Shown in pieces: positions 34,844-44,269 of a stretch of DNA of 48,584 nt. The stretch lies in the NCBI GenBank assembly GCA_027576995.1, contig JANBQC010000167.1:1-48584 (forward strand), written 5' to 3'. How positions within the stretch are numbered: position 1 is the first letter of the stretch; every line of letters begins with the position of its first letter. The position numbers were made by a program, and so were the translations under genes. The notes under the pieces are model-generated. The model had not been told where the DNA came from and did not search any database. It saw nothing but the letters and a program-made list of their open reading frames with translations. The DNA is from Dimargaris cristalligena (lineage: Eukaryota > Kickxellomycota > Dimargaritomycetes > Dimargaritales > Dimargaritaceae).

Positions 34844-34996
34844 ATATGGGGAAAAGGCTCAGGCCGGCTATATAATGAAAAACCCGGTTGACGCGGCCGG
34901 CTATACTGGGCTAATCAAATCCCATATATATATATTTTACTATTCACATTTCATTTAGAATTGTATACAGCTGTAGTGTAAAGTTCGGCCCCATGT
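34844..34996 (+). repeat. MITE-like element, forward, strongly diverged
   Basis: It starts ATATGGGGAAAAGGCTCAGG, then GGCTATATAATGAAAAACCC, and ends AATTGTATACAGCTGTAGTG followed by AAAGTTCGGCCCCATGTG. A TA run has expanded in the middle. Recognisable mainly by its two ends and spacing. Confidence 0.55.
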
Positions 34997-35279
34997 GAAC
35001 CTATCAATGTAGGGAAATTATCTGACCAGCGATTGGGAGTTACCCCAACATTTTTATCCTCATTAGAATATGAGGATTGTGTACCAATAATTTGTATAGG
35101 AGAGAGAGGTGGGCAAATTCAGTAGATCGCCTGAGTGACTGACTCTGTAGGTTTTGTTGCATTCGCTGCCGATTTTAGGAGGAACTTCACTCTTCTTTGC
35201 CCCATTCCTACCTCTCGTTTATGTAATAACCCTAATTGTCCGTAATAACCGACCCTCTCCCCTCCTTCTATTTGTCAAC

Positions 35280-36221
35280 ATGCGTCCCACGCTCGTCAAC
35301 CAAAGTGTAGCCAAGAAGCTTCGGGAGCGCATCCTCAAGAAGCTTCCCGCAACGGACAATGAAATGTCGGCCAACCGCGAAGTCGCTCTCTCGATCCGCA
35401 GCATTTCCAAAGCCCTCAAGGAGCGGCGCCAGAATTTCCAATCCGGGCAACCCTTGGGTCAACCCGATCCCCCCCAACCTTTGGAAGTCAAGTCTCCCTT
35501 CCAGACCCTGGTGGCCCGGCTCAAAAGTAGCTGGGACCAGGATGCGACGCTCGAACGACGCAAGTACCTGGTGGATAAGTTCCAGCGGCCGCATTACCAG
35601 TACATGACGGAGCTGAAGCGACTGGGCGGGAAATTGTTCGCCGCGCCCACCGCGTTGGTACCCGCGGACCAGGCCAAATATCTGCCGAATTTGGCGGTTC
35701 GGGATGGCCACGGAAAGCGGGCGGAACTTAAGGATCTGGCGCAGGGGAAGGTGAGTTTGGTGAGCTTTGAGTTTGTGCTGTACGCTAAACAACAGGTCGA
35801 CGGGTTCGCGGGTCCTTTCCGGGATCGGTTTGGAGGATCAGTATCGGCGCCAACGACGGGGGCACCCACCCCCGCTGCGGCCGCTGATGCTACCCCGGCC
35901 ACCGTGGGTGATGCGCGTGTGCAACATCTACGGGTACACGTCATTGAAAATGCCCTCAAGGCCGCTGTTCTCCGGCCTTTCCTCCGGTCCATGGCCCGCC
36001 ACGTCACCCCGGACGATCGCGCGCGTTTCCTTTTCCATTTCCGGCCCATTGATCGTATCAAGGACGAACTGTTCATGGATAACATGGCCATGGGTTGGGT
36101 TTTCTTGGTCGACCCGCAGTGGCGGATTCGTTGGTACGCTAATGGGGAACCTAAACCCGAAGAGGTGGAACGGTTATTGGCCATGACATCGCAGCTCGTT
36201 AAAGAAATGCCCCAGGCCTAA
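35280..36221 (+). CDS. ATP10: Mitochondrial ATPase assembly factor ATP10
   Basis: ATP10 is a mitochondrial inner-membrane protein needed to assemble the Fo sector of ATP synthase. I start at ATG 35280, the first ATG in the frame (the open frame extends upstream only through non-ATG codons), giving 313 residues. The N-terminus (MRPTLVNQSVAKKLRERILK) is basic and amphipathic as in a mitochondrial presequence. The conserved core begins near residue 75. The C-terminal block MGWVFLVDPQWRIRWYANGE is the strongest family signature, preceded by FLFHFRPIDRIKDEL. An Ala/Pro/Thr-rich insertion (about 187-212, in a stretch of GC-rich sequence) separates SFEFVLYAKQQVDGF from the VQHLRVHVIEN part. Identification is confident from the C-terminal core. 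Confidence 0.9.
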   Translation: MRPTLVNQSVAKKLRERILKKLPATDNEMSANREVALSIRSISKALKERRQNFQSGQPLGQPDPPQPLEVKSPFQTLVARLKSSWDQDATLERRKYLVDKFQRPHYQYMTELKRLGGKLFAAPTALVPADQAKYLPNLAVRDGHGKRAELKDLAQGKVSLVSFEFVLYAKQQVDGFAGPFRDRFGGSVSAPTTGAPTPAAAADATPATVGDARVQHLRVHVIENALKAAVLRPFLRSMARHVTPDDRARFLFHFRPIDRIKDELFMDNMAMGWVFLVDPQWRIRWYANGEPKPEEVERLLAMTSQLVKEMPQA

Positions 36222-37068
36222 CTTTTTTGGGCAATTTGCCCGGAAAAAACGACCAGCAGTGTGAATGGAGAGCGGTATAGAGCGTATTATATTCCTGGCC
36301 TGGAGTTCCACTACCCCTCGAATTGTGATGATTGGTACTAGACGTGCTTCTTTATAATAAACAATGGTATGCTACAAGACAGCTAACTATGGGCTGAATT
36401 GGCCAATCTAGTTGGTCTAGCCAGTTTTACACATCCAAGCACACATGCATTAGGTGGATTAGTCAGTTTACCAAAGCGAGAAACAAAACCAGAGCCTACT
36501 CTTCCATCTTTCACCCCAATTTCTTGGGTTCCGATAGTCCACCTACTTTTAGTTTACGCTATGTTACAAGGGAATTTGCTTGAGCATTTTCTCATTGCAA
36601 CATAGGGAGTGGATAGAGTACACTTGAGGCATATATCATCCCTCCTGCCCCTCTCTACAATGTTGTGCCTTACACAGTTGTTCCTTCAAGAACAAGCCCA
36701 CTCTCACGACGGTAAAGGGGCAGGGCTGCAGCTATATTTAATTTTAGAATTAAGAAAGCGCGAATAATGCCAATATACTATGGTTCGGATGGGCAAAGCA
36801 TATGAGGTAGAAAACGATAAAGAATAGTAGTAAAAGTGCCTAATGGGACTGCTGGGAAGGGGGGGGGTGTCTAGCATAGGAACCCCATGAAATCATACAG
36901 GAATAATAAAGATAGTAGCGTAAGGGTGCAGTAGTGAAAATAGCAAGAATAATAAAAAAAATACAAAATAGAACGAGGGAGATACCTTCTCCCACTCTCT
37001 CTATAATCCAGCCGACCTCAGTGGGGCGAAGATGTTGGTTTTATACTGCGTAGATCCCCAGGGTCGCC
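36222..37068. other. Spacer between convergent ATP10 and VAM7-like genes
   Basis: The 850-bp AT-rich region holds both 3' ends. A possible poly(A) context (CTTTATAATAAACAATGG) lies near 36350, 130 bp after the ATP10 stop. A G-tract occurs near 36860. A 68-codon frame (36399-36605) is not convincing. Confidence 0.45.
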
Positions 37069-38556
37069 TTAAAATCGGTTCAGTTGCTTGCGTGCGTTAT
37101 TTAATTTCGTGCCCGTCCGGTCTAAATCCTCGCTAAATTCACTTAATAATTGGTTTTGAATGTCCAGTTCGTCACCAATGGCGGTACCCAACTGGTTTTG
37201 CCGCCGCAAAATTTGGCTAAACTGCTGGAGCTGCCCGTCCTGCGTGGCCATGCGGTCGCGCTGGAGGGTGAGTAAATCCGAGTTAGCGAGGCCTTTGGTT
37301 TCCTCGGTTTCGCGGGCCTCCCGAGAACCACCACCAATACCGCCTCCCGAGGATGAAGTGATATTGCCGAAGATCCGGGTGGATCGGGTACTGGCGGAGG
37401 TAGTGCGGCCGTGGTTAACCAATTGATCGTGCCGCTGGGCGTTTTGTTGGTACGATTCCTCCCGGGGGGCCAGTGAGTCGTACGGGCGGGTGTCCCGCGC
37501 GGACTTGCCGTTGGAATACTGCGTCGGGTGTCGGGAATGAAGGGTCGAGGCCGATGGGGAATCCCGCTGGCCCCAGGGCGAGTCTACGGCTCCGGAAGAC
37601 GTGCCGGAGCGCACCTGTAAATTTAGTTGGTTGAGTTCGTCCCGCCAGGTAACGAGCGCATCGTGGCGCCGGCGCTCCTCGCCCTCGGAGATGAGTTTCG
37701 CGTTCGCCAGGGCCCTTAGGCCCCGCTCCAGAGCTAGACCCCGGGCCCCGGTGTCGGCCAACAGCTGCTTGGCCCGGAGGGTGCACTGGTGTACGACCGC
37801 CACCTCGTTGCGGGACGACCCCAGGTCCCGTTTGAGGAGGATGTTACGCACTTCGCGGTTGAGGGCGGCGAGTTGGCGGAATTCGTCGGACCAGGACTGG
37901 GCGGTCCATAGGGGGTCGCCGCTGAGGTAGTCTCCGCCGGTACTGGATAGGTAGAGACTGCTGCGGTTGCTGTGGATGGATGCGGAGTCGGTCGGGCCGC
38001 GCCCCGGGGATGACGGACTGCCCTGGGTAGCCGCTGTAGTCCCGGCGGCGGCCGACCATCCGTGCCGTAATTCGGGTATCTCCAAGAACCGACCCCACGG
38101 CCCACTGGCCCGCCAACCGGGCTCGGAGTGGTGCAGAATAGCGCGGAGGTATTTCTCCAGCCCTTCGCGACGGGCGTCCAGTTTAGGGCGCATCTTATCA
38201 TCAATGGGTTCGCCTGCCAAAGGGTCGTGGTGGTGGGGGTCGGGGGAACTGCGCCGGCTGGGTGACGCCGCGGGGGAGGTATTGACTAGGCCGGTCCAGA
38301 CCTTGGTGGTGAGTGTACCGAGACCTAAGTCCCAGCTCACCTGCGGCCAGGACTTGGGTGGCAATTGCTCGGGTGGGGCTGGTAGGTTGGGGCACTGGGC
38401 CTGGAGGGCGCCATGGAGGGCTTCGAAGTCGCTGTAGCGGCGCCAAACGTGCCAGCTGCGGACGGCGGCCTGGACTAGAACCTGGTACTGAACATGGTCC
38501 TCGGGGGTTTTGACCCGGCGGTAGCGGGGAACTTGAATGTTACGGATGTTTTCCAT
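37069..38556 (-). CDS. VAM7: Vam7-like PX-domain Qc-SNARE
   Basis: Vam7 is the soluble Qc-SNARE for vacuole fusion; its PX domain binds PI3P. I start at the ATG at 38556 (MENIRNIQVP), which has a good context (CCCATGG) and places the PX domain at the N-terminus as in the family; the open frame runs 40 codons further upstream. The 495-residue product has a PX domain at about 1-165 with WRRYSDFEALHGAL (PI3P-binding Arg), PPKSW and RREGLEKYLRAIL. A roughly 50-residue Ser/Pro/His insertion lies inside the PX domain between those last two motifs, longer than usual. A helical region follows (about 230-330), then a Ser/Gly linker and the SNARE motif at about 430-495 (LQRDRMATQDGQLQQFSQIL, IGDELDIQNQLLSEFSEDLD). 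No transmembrane anchor, as expected for Vam7. Yeast Vam7 is 316 residues, so the linker is expanded. Confidence 0.9.
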   Translation of the reverse strand: MENIRNIQVPRYRRVKTPEDHVQYQVLVQAAVRSWHVWRRYSDFEALHGALQAQCPNLPAPPEQLPPKSWPQVSWDLGLGTLTTKVWTGLVNTSPAASPSRRSSPDPHHHDPLAGEPIDDKMRPKLDARREGLEKYLRAILHHSEPGWRASGPWGRFLEIPELRHGWSAAAGTTAATQGSPSSPGRGPTDSASIHSNRSSLYLSSTGGDYLSGDPLWTAQSWSDEFRQLAALNREVRNILLKRDLGSSRNEVAVVHQCTLRAKQLLADTGARGLALERGLRALANAKLISEGEERRRHDALVTWRDELNQLNLQVRSGTSSGAVDSPWGQRDSPSASTLHSRHPTQYSNGKSARDTRPYDSLAPREESYQQNAQRHDQLVNHGRTTSASTRSTRIFGNITSSSGGGIGGGSREARETEETKGLANSDLLTLQRDRMATQDGQLQQFSQILRRQNQLGTAIGDELDIQNQLLSEFSEDLDRTGTKLNNARKQLNRF

Positions 38557-39570
38557 GGGAGCGGTGGAGGAGGGTATATGGACTAGAGAGAGGGGGCACG
38601 TACCCCACGAGAGTACAAGGAGGTCTCTAGGTATGGGGGATGAGGTGCCAAGAAGGAGAAGCCAGGGGGAATACAAGAGGAAATGGAATAGAGGAAAAAG
38701 AAGGGGTCGTCAAACAGAGAGGCAACAGGCCCAAGTATTAGAGACACCGTGCGGGGGAAATAAGAAGGCAAAGGCTTTTGGGAACGGGGAAGGAGGCTGG
38801 AGCGGCCGTGACTCCGTTTTCTCTTCCCTAGAAGAGCTTCAGGATAGTTCAGCCGAGCCCGTTATGCTGTGAATTGTGGGCCTTGTGCTTATGGATGCGC
38901 ATCAATTTATATATATATAATACACATGGGAGAAGTTCATTCAGGCTGTATAATGAAACATCCATTGGATGAGGCCATATTGCTGGTTAAAAGCTATTCT
39001 CACAGATATTAGTCCATACACGTATTATGTAAAACCTTATACAGAGCTGGTTTGAACTTCATCCACATGTATATTATATATATATTATCATTCACCCGCT
39101 CTCTCTCTCTCTCTTCTCTCCTATACATCATACCCCGGACCAATGGGGGAACTATAGGCTGTAATGGTGGTACATTTCTGCTCACTTTTGCTCTCGATTT
39201 TCTCCCATACTTGGTGCGATATGTCCACAGCATCTTTTTTACCATCCCACTCTTTTCATATTGGGCGAGGAAAAAAATGTTGGGTTTACGATAATCGACG
39301 ACGGGGAAAGGAAACTATATGCTGTTGCTGCTATGCCCAAACCCAACGCGTTTCGGCAGGACCTCCGCTCTAAAGGAAGAGAGAAAGAGAACTCTTTTCA
39401 CTTCAACTGCATTTCACCTAAACTTCTTCATTTGAATATATATATATATATATTTGTTTTTAGTAAACCCCTTTTATTTTCTAGCGCAGCTTCCCGGCTC
39501 GCATTACTTTATATATATATATAGACAGTTTCTACCCTAGCAACCCCACCTCCAGTCCATTCCGTGAATC
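38557..39570. other. Intergenic region between divergent VAM7-like and RPB6 genes
   Basis: This region contains a MITE-like copy (38924-39069) about 370 bp upstream of the VAM7-like start. Nearer RPB6 are a CT microsatellite (about 39098-39112) and two TA tracts (39436-39453 and 39510-39523). The second TA tract lies about 50 bp before the RPB6 ATG and could act as a TATA-like promoter element. Several small frames here are chance. Confidence 0.45.
38924..39069 (+). repeat. MITE-like inverted-repeat element, forward
   Basis: A well-kept copy of about 146 bp: ACATGGGAGAAGTTCATTCA at the left, GGCTGTATAATGAAACATCC, TTGCTGGTTAAAAGCTATTC and ATTATGTAAAACCTTATACA inside, and GGTTTGAACTTCATCCACAT at the right. 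It lies in the divergent promoter region between the VAM7-like and RPB6 genes. Confidence 0.78.
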
Positions 39571-40209
39571 ATGTCGGACGACGAAGGCTACACTTTTGAG
39601 GACCAGATCATGGACGAGCCCGAAGCTCAGCTCAGCGATGGGGAAGAAAACGAGGACCAGCCCATGGACTCCGAAGTCGTGGATGCCGATGAGTCCGAAA
39701 TGGAACAGAAGGAGCGCATCACCACCCCCTACATGACCAAATACGAGCGTGCCAAAATTCTCGGCACCCGGGCACTACAACTAAGGTAGGTTTTTTTATC
39801 TATTTTTGGTTATAATATACGACCCTCGTCGCCCTTTGCTCCTTCCCGTCTAAGTCCGGTTATGAGAGCAATTTATGTATCTCCATTTTCCTGGAACTAA
39901 GGAGTATAGAAACTCACAGCCCAGCTAATAAACGCGCTCCCATCTCCTATTTTACACCCCTTCTAACTCCCTTAAACTATGGAAAATTGCTTTTGCGATG
40001 GTTATTTTTCCTCGATATCTCTCACACCTCTCGCCATTCCCCACTACAGCATGAACGCCCCCCCAATGGTGGAAATCGAAGGTGAAACGGATGCCTTCCA
40101 GATTGCCCTCAAAGAACTCCGGGAGAAAAAGATTCCCTTTTCGATTCGTCGTAATCTGCCCGACGGTGCCTTTGAAATCTGGAGTGTGCGCGATTTGATC
40201 AACGACTAA
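39571..40209 (+). CDS. RPB6: RNA polymerase subunit RPB6 (RPABC2)
   Basis: RPB6 is a shared small subunit of RNA polymerases I, II and III. Two exons, 39571-39785 and 40050-40209, join across a 264-nt intron (GTAGGT donor, CTACAG acceptor) with the codon AG|C giving LQLSMNAPPM, and encode 124 residues, close to the 127 of human and 155 of yeast. The N-terminus is acidic (many Asp/Glu to about residue 48), as in all orthologues. The conserved core starts at [20 protein letters not shown] and ends [11 protein letters not shown], with the [20 protein letters not shown] segment almost invariant. This is one of the most certain calls in the window. Confidence 0.97.
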
Positions 40210-41588
40210 TTTTATTATTATTATTAGTATTATTATTATTAGCATTATTAAGCGCTAAGCAACGGAGTGGGTATAATTTGACCCCACATTGCACCTGGTA
40301 CCCTTTTTTATTTTCATACCACTTGCGGGGATACTATACGTACCTAGAGAGCTTGATCTTCTAGGAGGTTTATCGGTTAGTTGTTGTTAGTCACACCACA
40401 ACCCCCCTTTTTTTATTGTGGGGCGGGTACATGTCCAATAAACTCATGCGATTTCTGATGACTTCAGCAGTATACTGGTGTATATAGACTGCACGGCCGA
40501 TATTCGAGATATCGGAATACTCTAGAGGTGGCCTGTGAATATAACTGCTGTACTTAATAATCAATGAGATTAAAGCCGACTTATCTTTAAGGAATAAGTG
40601 CCACCATTACCTAGCTCCATCAATAAGGCGCGGAAATTCAGCTACTAAAAAAAAAAGCACCTTCCTTTAAGCTATTCCCGCCGCTTCATTCACATATTCG
40701 ACATACCATATTCCTTATTACACCTTCACTATTATCGCCTGCCATCTAGTCGCGCCTTCCAGCGTATTATATGCAGTTCGACGCCTTTATCATTGGTCTG
40801 CTTGGTTATATAAAGCCGAGCCAAGCCCTACAGTCACTCATCAGCTAATTGGTCGCGCCCCATACCCCCCCTCCTTTACTAGTTAACGCACCCATTATAT
40901 TTGGTATCTGGCACTATTGCTATCTAAAAAGCGCCCTTCGCAAACTTAACTTGAGCGTCCTCCTAACTCACCCATTTAGGCGTAGGTATTGTATCTATTA
41001 CTAGTATTATACCCCATGACAATAACTCCCTCGGCAGAATCAGAAATCCAGGGCATACACATCATTAGTTGTTGTTTTTTGGTTCTTTTCTAAGACGTTT
41101 AATAAAAGGAGAGTGTGAAAACGAACATAAAAGCGTGAAAATAAGAAGGTACGAAAATAACGAATTTAGATATTTTTAAAAATAATTTAAAAGAGATAAT
41201 AAAAGAAGCAACACCATTGGTTGGGTTGGTGGGTATCGAGTAAAATGCAAAGATATATGATGGCCATAAAACAAACAACAACTTACGAAAACGAAGTATA
41301 AAAAGGGTTTAAGAGAAACAATACAAGAACGCCAATGGAAAAAAATATAAACGAGTGTATTTTTACATAGTATCAAAAGGTGAAGAAAAGTTCACGGTCG
41401 CACTACGAATGGTGTATGTTAGTGTTGTGTGTATATGTGGTATGCGAAAGAAGAAATCGTGAGAAACGCTTCAAGGAACTAAAAAAAAAAAGATTATATA
41501 TATATATATATATATATAAAATACTAATAAAAAAACATGCCGATCATTAATTATATCAATGTATGTAAACGCGGTATTACCGCTCGAA
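40210..41588. other. AT-rich spacer between convergent RPB6 and Cid1-like genes
   Basis: A TTA-type microsatellite begins at the RPB6 stop (about 40210-40250). T-rich and A-rich stretches dominate 41090-41380, and a TA run of about 25 bp lies at 41494-41518, shortly after the Cid1-like stop on the minus strand. No gene is seen; frames on the minus strand at 41099-41376 are very rich in Phe and Ser because of T-rich sequence. Confidence 0.5.
41494..41518. repeat. TA microsatellite
   Basis: An uninterrupted run of TA dinucleotides preceded by an A-tract, 70-95 bp beyond the stop codon of the Cid1-like gene on the minus strand. Shorter TA tracts are at 39436-39453 and 39510-39523. Confidence 0.9.
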
Positions 41589-44269
41589 TCACGAAGTGAG
41601 GGGGCGGGACTTGGGGACGTTGTGGTCCAGCGTGGTGGATCGGCGTTGACTCGAGGCTGGGGCACGACCACCGGCGGTCTGGTTTGAAGAGCGGGAACCG
41701 CCCCGCGGTACAGAGGACGTAGTCGAGCCGGACTGCGACGCAGCTGTTCGATTCCGAGTGGACGAGCTGGCGGTACGAGAAGACTGTTGACCGCTTCGAC
41801 TACCACTGCTTTGGCTGGATTGATTCCGCTGACGGGCAGTCCCAGATGAACCCGCCTTGGTATTGTCCGCTGCTACTGCTGGGGCCACTGAAGCCTGGTG
41901 AGTAGACGTCGAGCCATTCGTGGTCGTAGATGAATTGCTTACCACAGAATGGGCCCGGCTCGTTCGAGACTGTACAGAGTCCTGCGATCCCGATCGCTGA
42001 CGATCCGCTGACTTACTCGAGCGAGCGTTAGTCCCCGCTGTGGTTGATGACGAAGGTGAACTGCTCCTGGTGGTCTTCTGCGTCGCGGTGGAGGATGGGG
42101 TATTCTTAGCATTACCGTTCGAGCTGGGTTCGGATTTCTGGCGACGTACCCGGGTAGGCACGACATAGGGCTCACACAGCCTGCCCAAATCAGCCGATTC
42201 CTCTAATATCCCCACGCAGCGTTCGAGCTCCTGTCGGATCCCCTCCAGACTATCCAGGTCGGCACTGTTGCCCAAATTGCGGCGTACATCGAAGGGTTCT
42301 TCAACACACAGGATACAGGCATACCGACCGTGGTCCCAGTCCTTTTCGTGCTTATTGAGCAACCGACCGTGACGAATACTGACGACATCTTCGCGATAAT
42401 TAAATTCGTAGGCGTAAGTCCGGAAGAATTCGTACAGGAGACGCCCTAGGGATTCCTTGTTGGCACGTCCGAAGCCGGCCAGCTGGGCCGGATCGTCTTC
42501 AAAATCCACCGAGATTTCAAAGTCGGCGGGGTCTTGGGTCAGAGGGTTCCATACGGGGCCAGCCGGGTGAATCATGGGCAGGATGGGGGGCTGGCGGCGC
42601 TGAAGAAAATTAAAGACCAAATTGGTCCAGGTATAAGGGGAAACTGTCCCGCCCGCGGCGGCGTCGTTTAATACCCTTTGTTTCGTCCAGTGCTTAATGA
42701 TCATAGTCAAGGGACGGACCCGGGGATCGATTTCCACTAGGGTCTTGATCATCCGGGTGTTGTGCAGGGACACGGTGTTATTGATGTTGATATCGCATGC
42801 CACCTCCAGTTGGGGGTCCCAAAGCCGCACAATAGGCACTTTGGCTGGTACACAGTAGACTCGCTTCATACCGTCTAGTTGTAAAAGAATATACAAGGGG
42901 GGATATCAACATAATAGGTAAAACCATAAACGAGAGTTAGTGGACTGGTTGAATAAACCATTCAACGCATAACAGCGGGTTCACAAATAGAATGCGTTTT
43001 TTTTTTTGCAAGAGCTAGTAATAACTTACGTTTCTGTAGAACCCGGGCAAGTACCCGAACATCGGTGAGTTCGGTCGATTCCGTGGTGATACAAATGTCC
43101 ACGTCACTAAACGACGTGGCGAGGTTATTACATGAGGATCTGTGGAGGGGGTGAATAGCCCAAATAACGTGAGTAAATAAGCCCAAGGCTGCGAGTTAGA
43201 TGATGGTCAGTCGGTCGATGGGAAGGGGGTATTCCTAAATAGCCAACACTAGATCGTAAGTAGTCGAACATTCGGAAATGCATTTATCAGAATACTTACC
43301 CAAACAAGTACACTCCGATCGTGTCTTGAGGCCATTCGGTCTGGACAATATCCTCCAATTTCCGCAAGAACATTTTGCGTTTGAGGATACTGCCAGGGGA
43401 GGGTTGAAGTTCATCCTACGGTTTGGTAATGGCGCGGATGCGATGGTCGTATATGTATATAAGAATATAAATAAAGGATTAGATGCCATTCTGATTAGCC
43501 TTCTACAGTGCAGAGCCATTTGCTCTATTTTAGTTCCAACAAATGAAAAAAAGCTATAAAAAAAAAGATGTATATGCGTATATAATAAATGAACCAGAAT
43601 TTGGAAAATCACAGATAGCTTGGTGATGGACCAAATAATGTAGGTACCATTAACCATCGGCGGTAGAGGTTGGATCAAAAACCTGCAGCGTATACTTACA
43701 TAAAACATCACCGCCATTTGTTCGCCGATACGCTCTTCGACTTCTTTAGCCAGCCGACTTGGGTGCGGTTCGGACAGGCGCGGTAAGCCTATTGGCGGCC
43801 GAGTGATACGACCTGGCCCGGCATTTTTGGGGGCTTGGGGGGTTGACGTGGTAGTGACAGTCGAGGAAGAGATCGTCGACCCGGACCTGGGCTTAGGCGA
43901 CACGGCCGAGGTCGGCTGGGGGGTCTCTTCGGTAGAGGTGGATCGGGTCAATTCGGGAGCAGCCGTTCCCGTGGGCAATTGCCTTTTTTCGGGAGAGGCC
44001 AACAGAGCGGAGTCGGGCTGGGCGGCCTGGAGCGGGGAATGGCTCACCGAAACGGGAGGTGTATTGGTCGAAGACCGAGCGGGCAAGGGGTGGGAGTGGG
44101 CCCGGACACTGAAACCGGAGGGATCGTCAGACATGATGAGGGGAAGGGTGTCAACGGGACTGGACGGCTCAACCACAGAGGTTTGGGAGAGGGGCGGAGA
44201 CGGCGGGGCGGAGAGTCTGGGTGACGAAGGACGGTTTCGCCACTGTGGGGAGGTGCACGTTGGCTTCAT
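41589..44269 (-). CDS. Cid1/Trf4-type terminal nucleotidyltransferase (poly(A) or poly(U) polymerase)
   Basis: Four exons on the minus strand, 44269-43700, 43415-43300, 43139-43030 and 42874-41589, keep phase at all joins (VMFY/DELQPSPG; VYLFG/SSCNNL; VLQK/HGMKRV) and give 693 residues. The nucleotidyltransferase core follows the Cid1 plan: LRKLEDIVQTEWP, then FGSS with catalytic SDVDIC (Asp241 and Asp243), then VPIVRLWDP and the third Asp in EVACDININN (Asp293). RPLTMIIKHWTKQRVLND and SPYTWTNLVFNFLQ follow, and a PAP-associated domain lies near 400-475 (ESLGRLLYEFFRTYAYEFNY). Such enzymes add A or U tails to RNA; which base is used cannot be told from this. The first exon encodes a Ser/Pro/Thr-rich tail and the last 180 residues are extremely Ser/Thr/Gln-rich, both probably disordered. 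The first exon boundary at FY is the least certain; its start codon is the MKPTC methionine. Confidence 0.88.

Larger units (their letters stand above)
32667..35279. other. Repeat-rich spacer between MED5 and ATP10
   Basis: This 2.6-kb stretch holds two MITE-like copies (32943, 34844), a diverged duplicated block (33238 and 34539) and the long LTR-like repeat copy (33648-34538), each listed separately. No cellular gene is seen. The 88-codon frame at 34625-34891 is repeat-derived or chance. Confidence 0.5.

Noticed and set aside
35154..35279. Upstream extension of the ATP10 frame
   Set aside because: It begins at a TTG rather than an ATG; the first ATG at 35280 gives a proper presequence-like N-terminus.
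37601..38437. Plus-strand frames of 109 and 156 codons
   Set aside because: Antisense shadows of the Vam7-like gene.
39979..40049. Upstream in-frame extension of RPB6 exon 2 with its own ATG
   Set aside because: It lies in the intron; the CAG acceptor at 40047-40049 joins exon 1 in phase to give the conserved RPB6 sequence.
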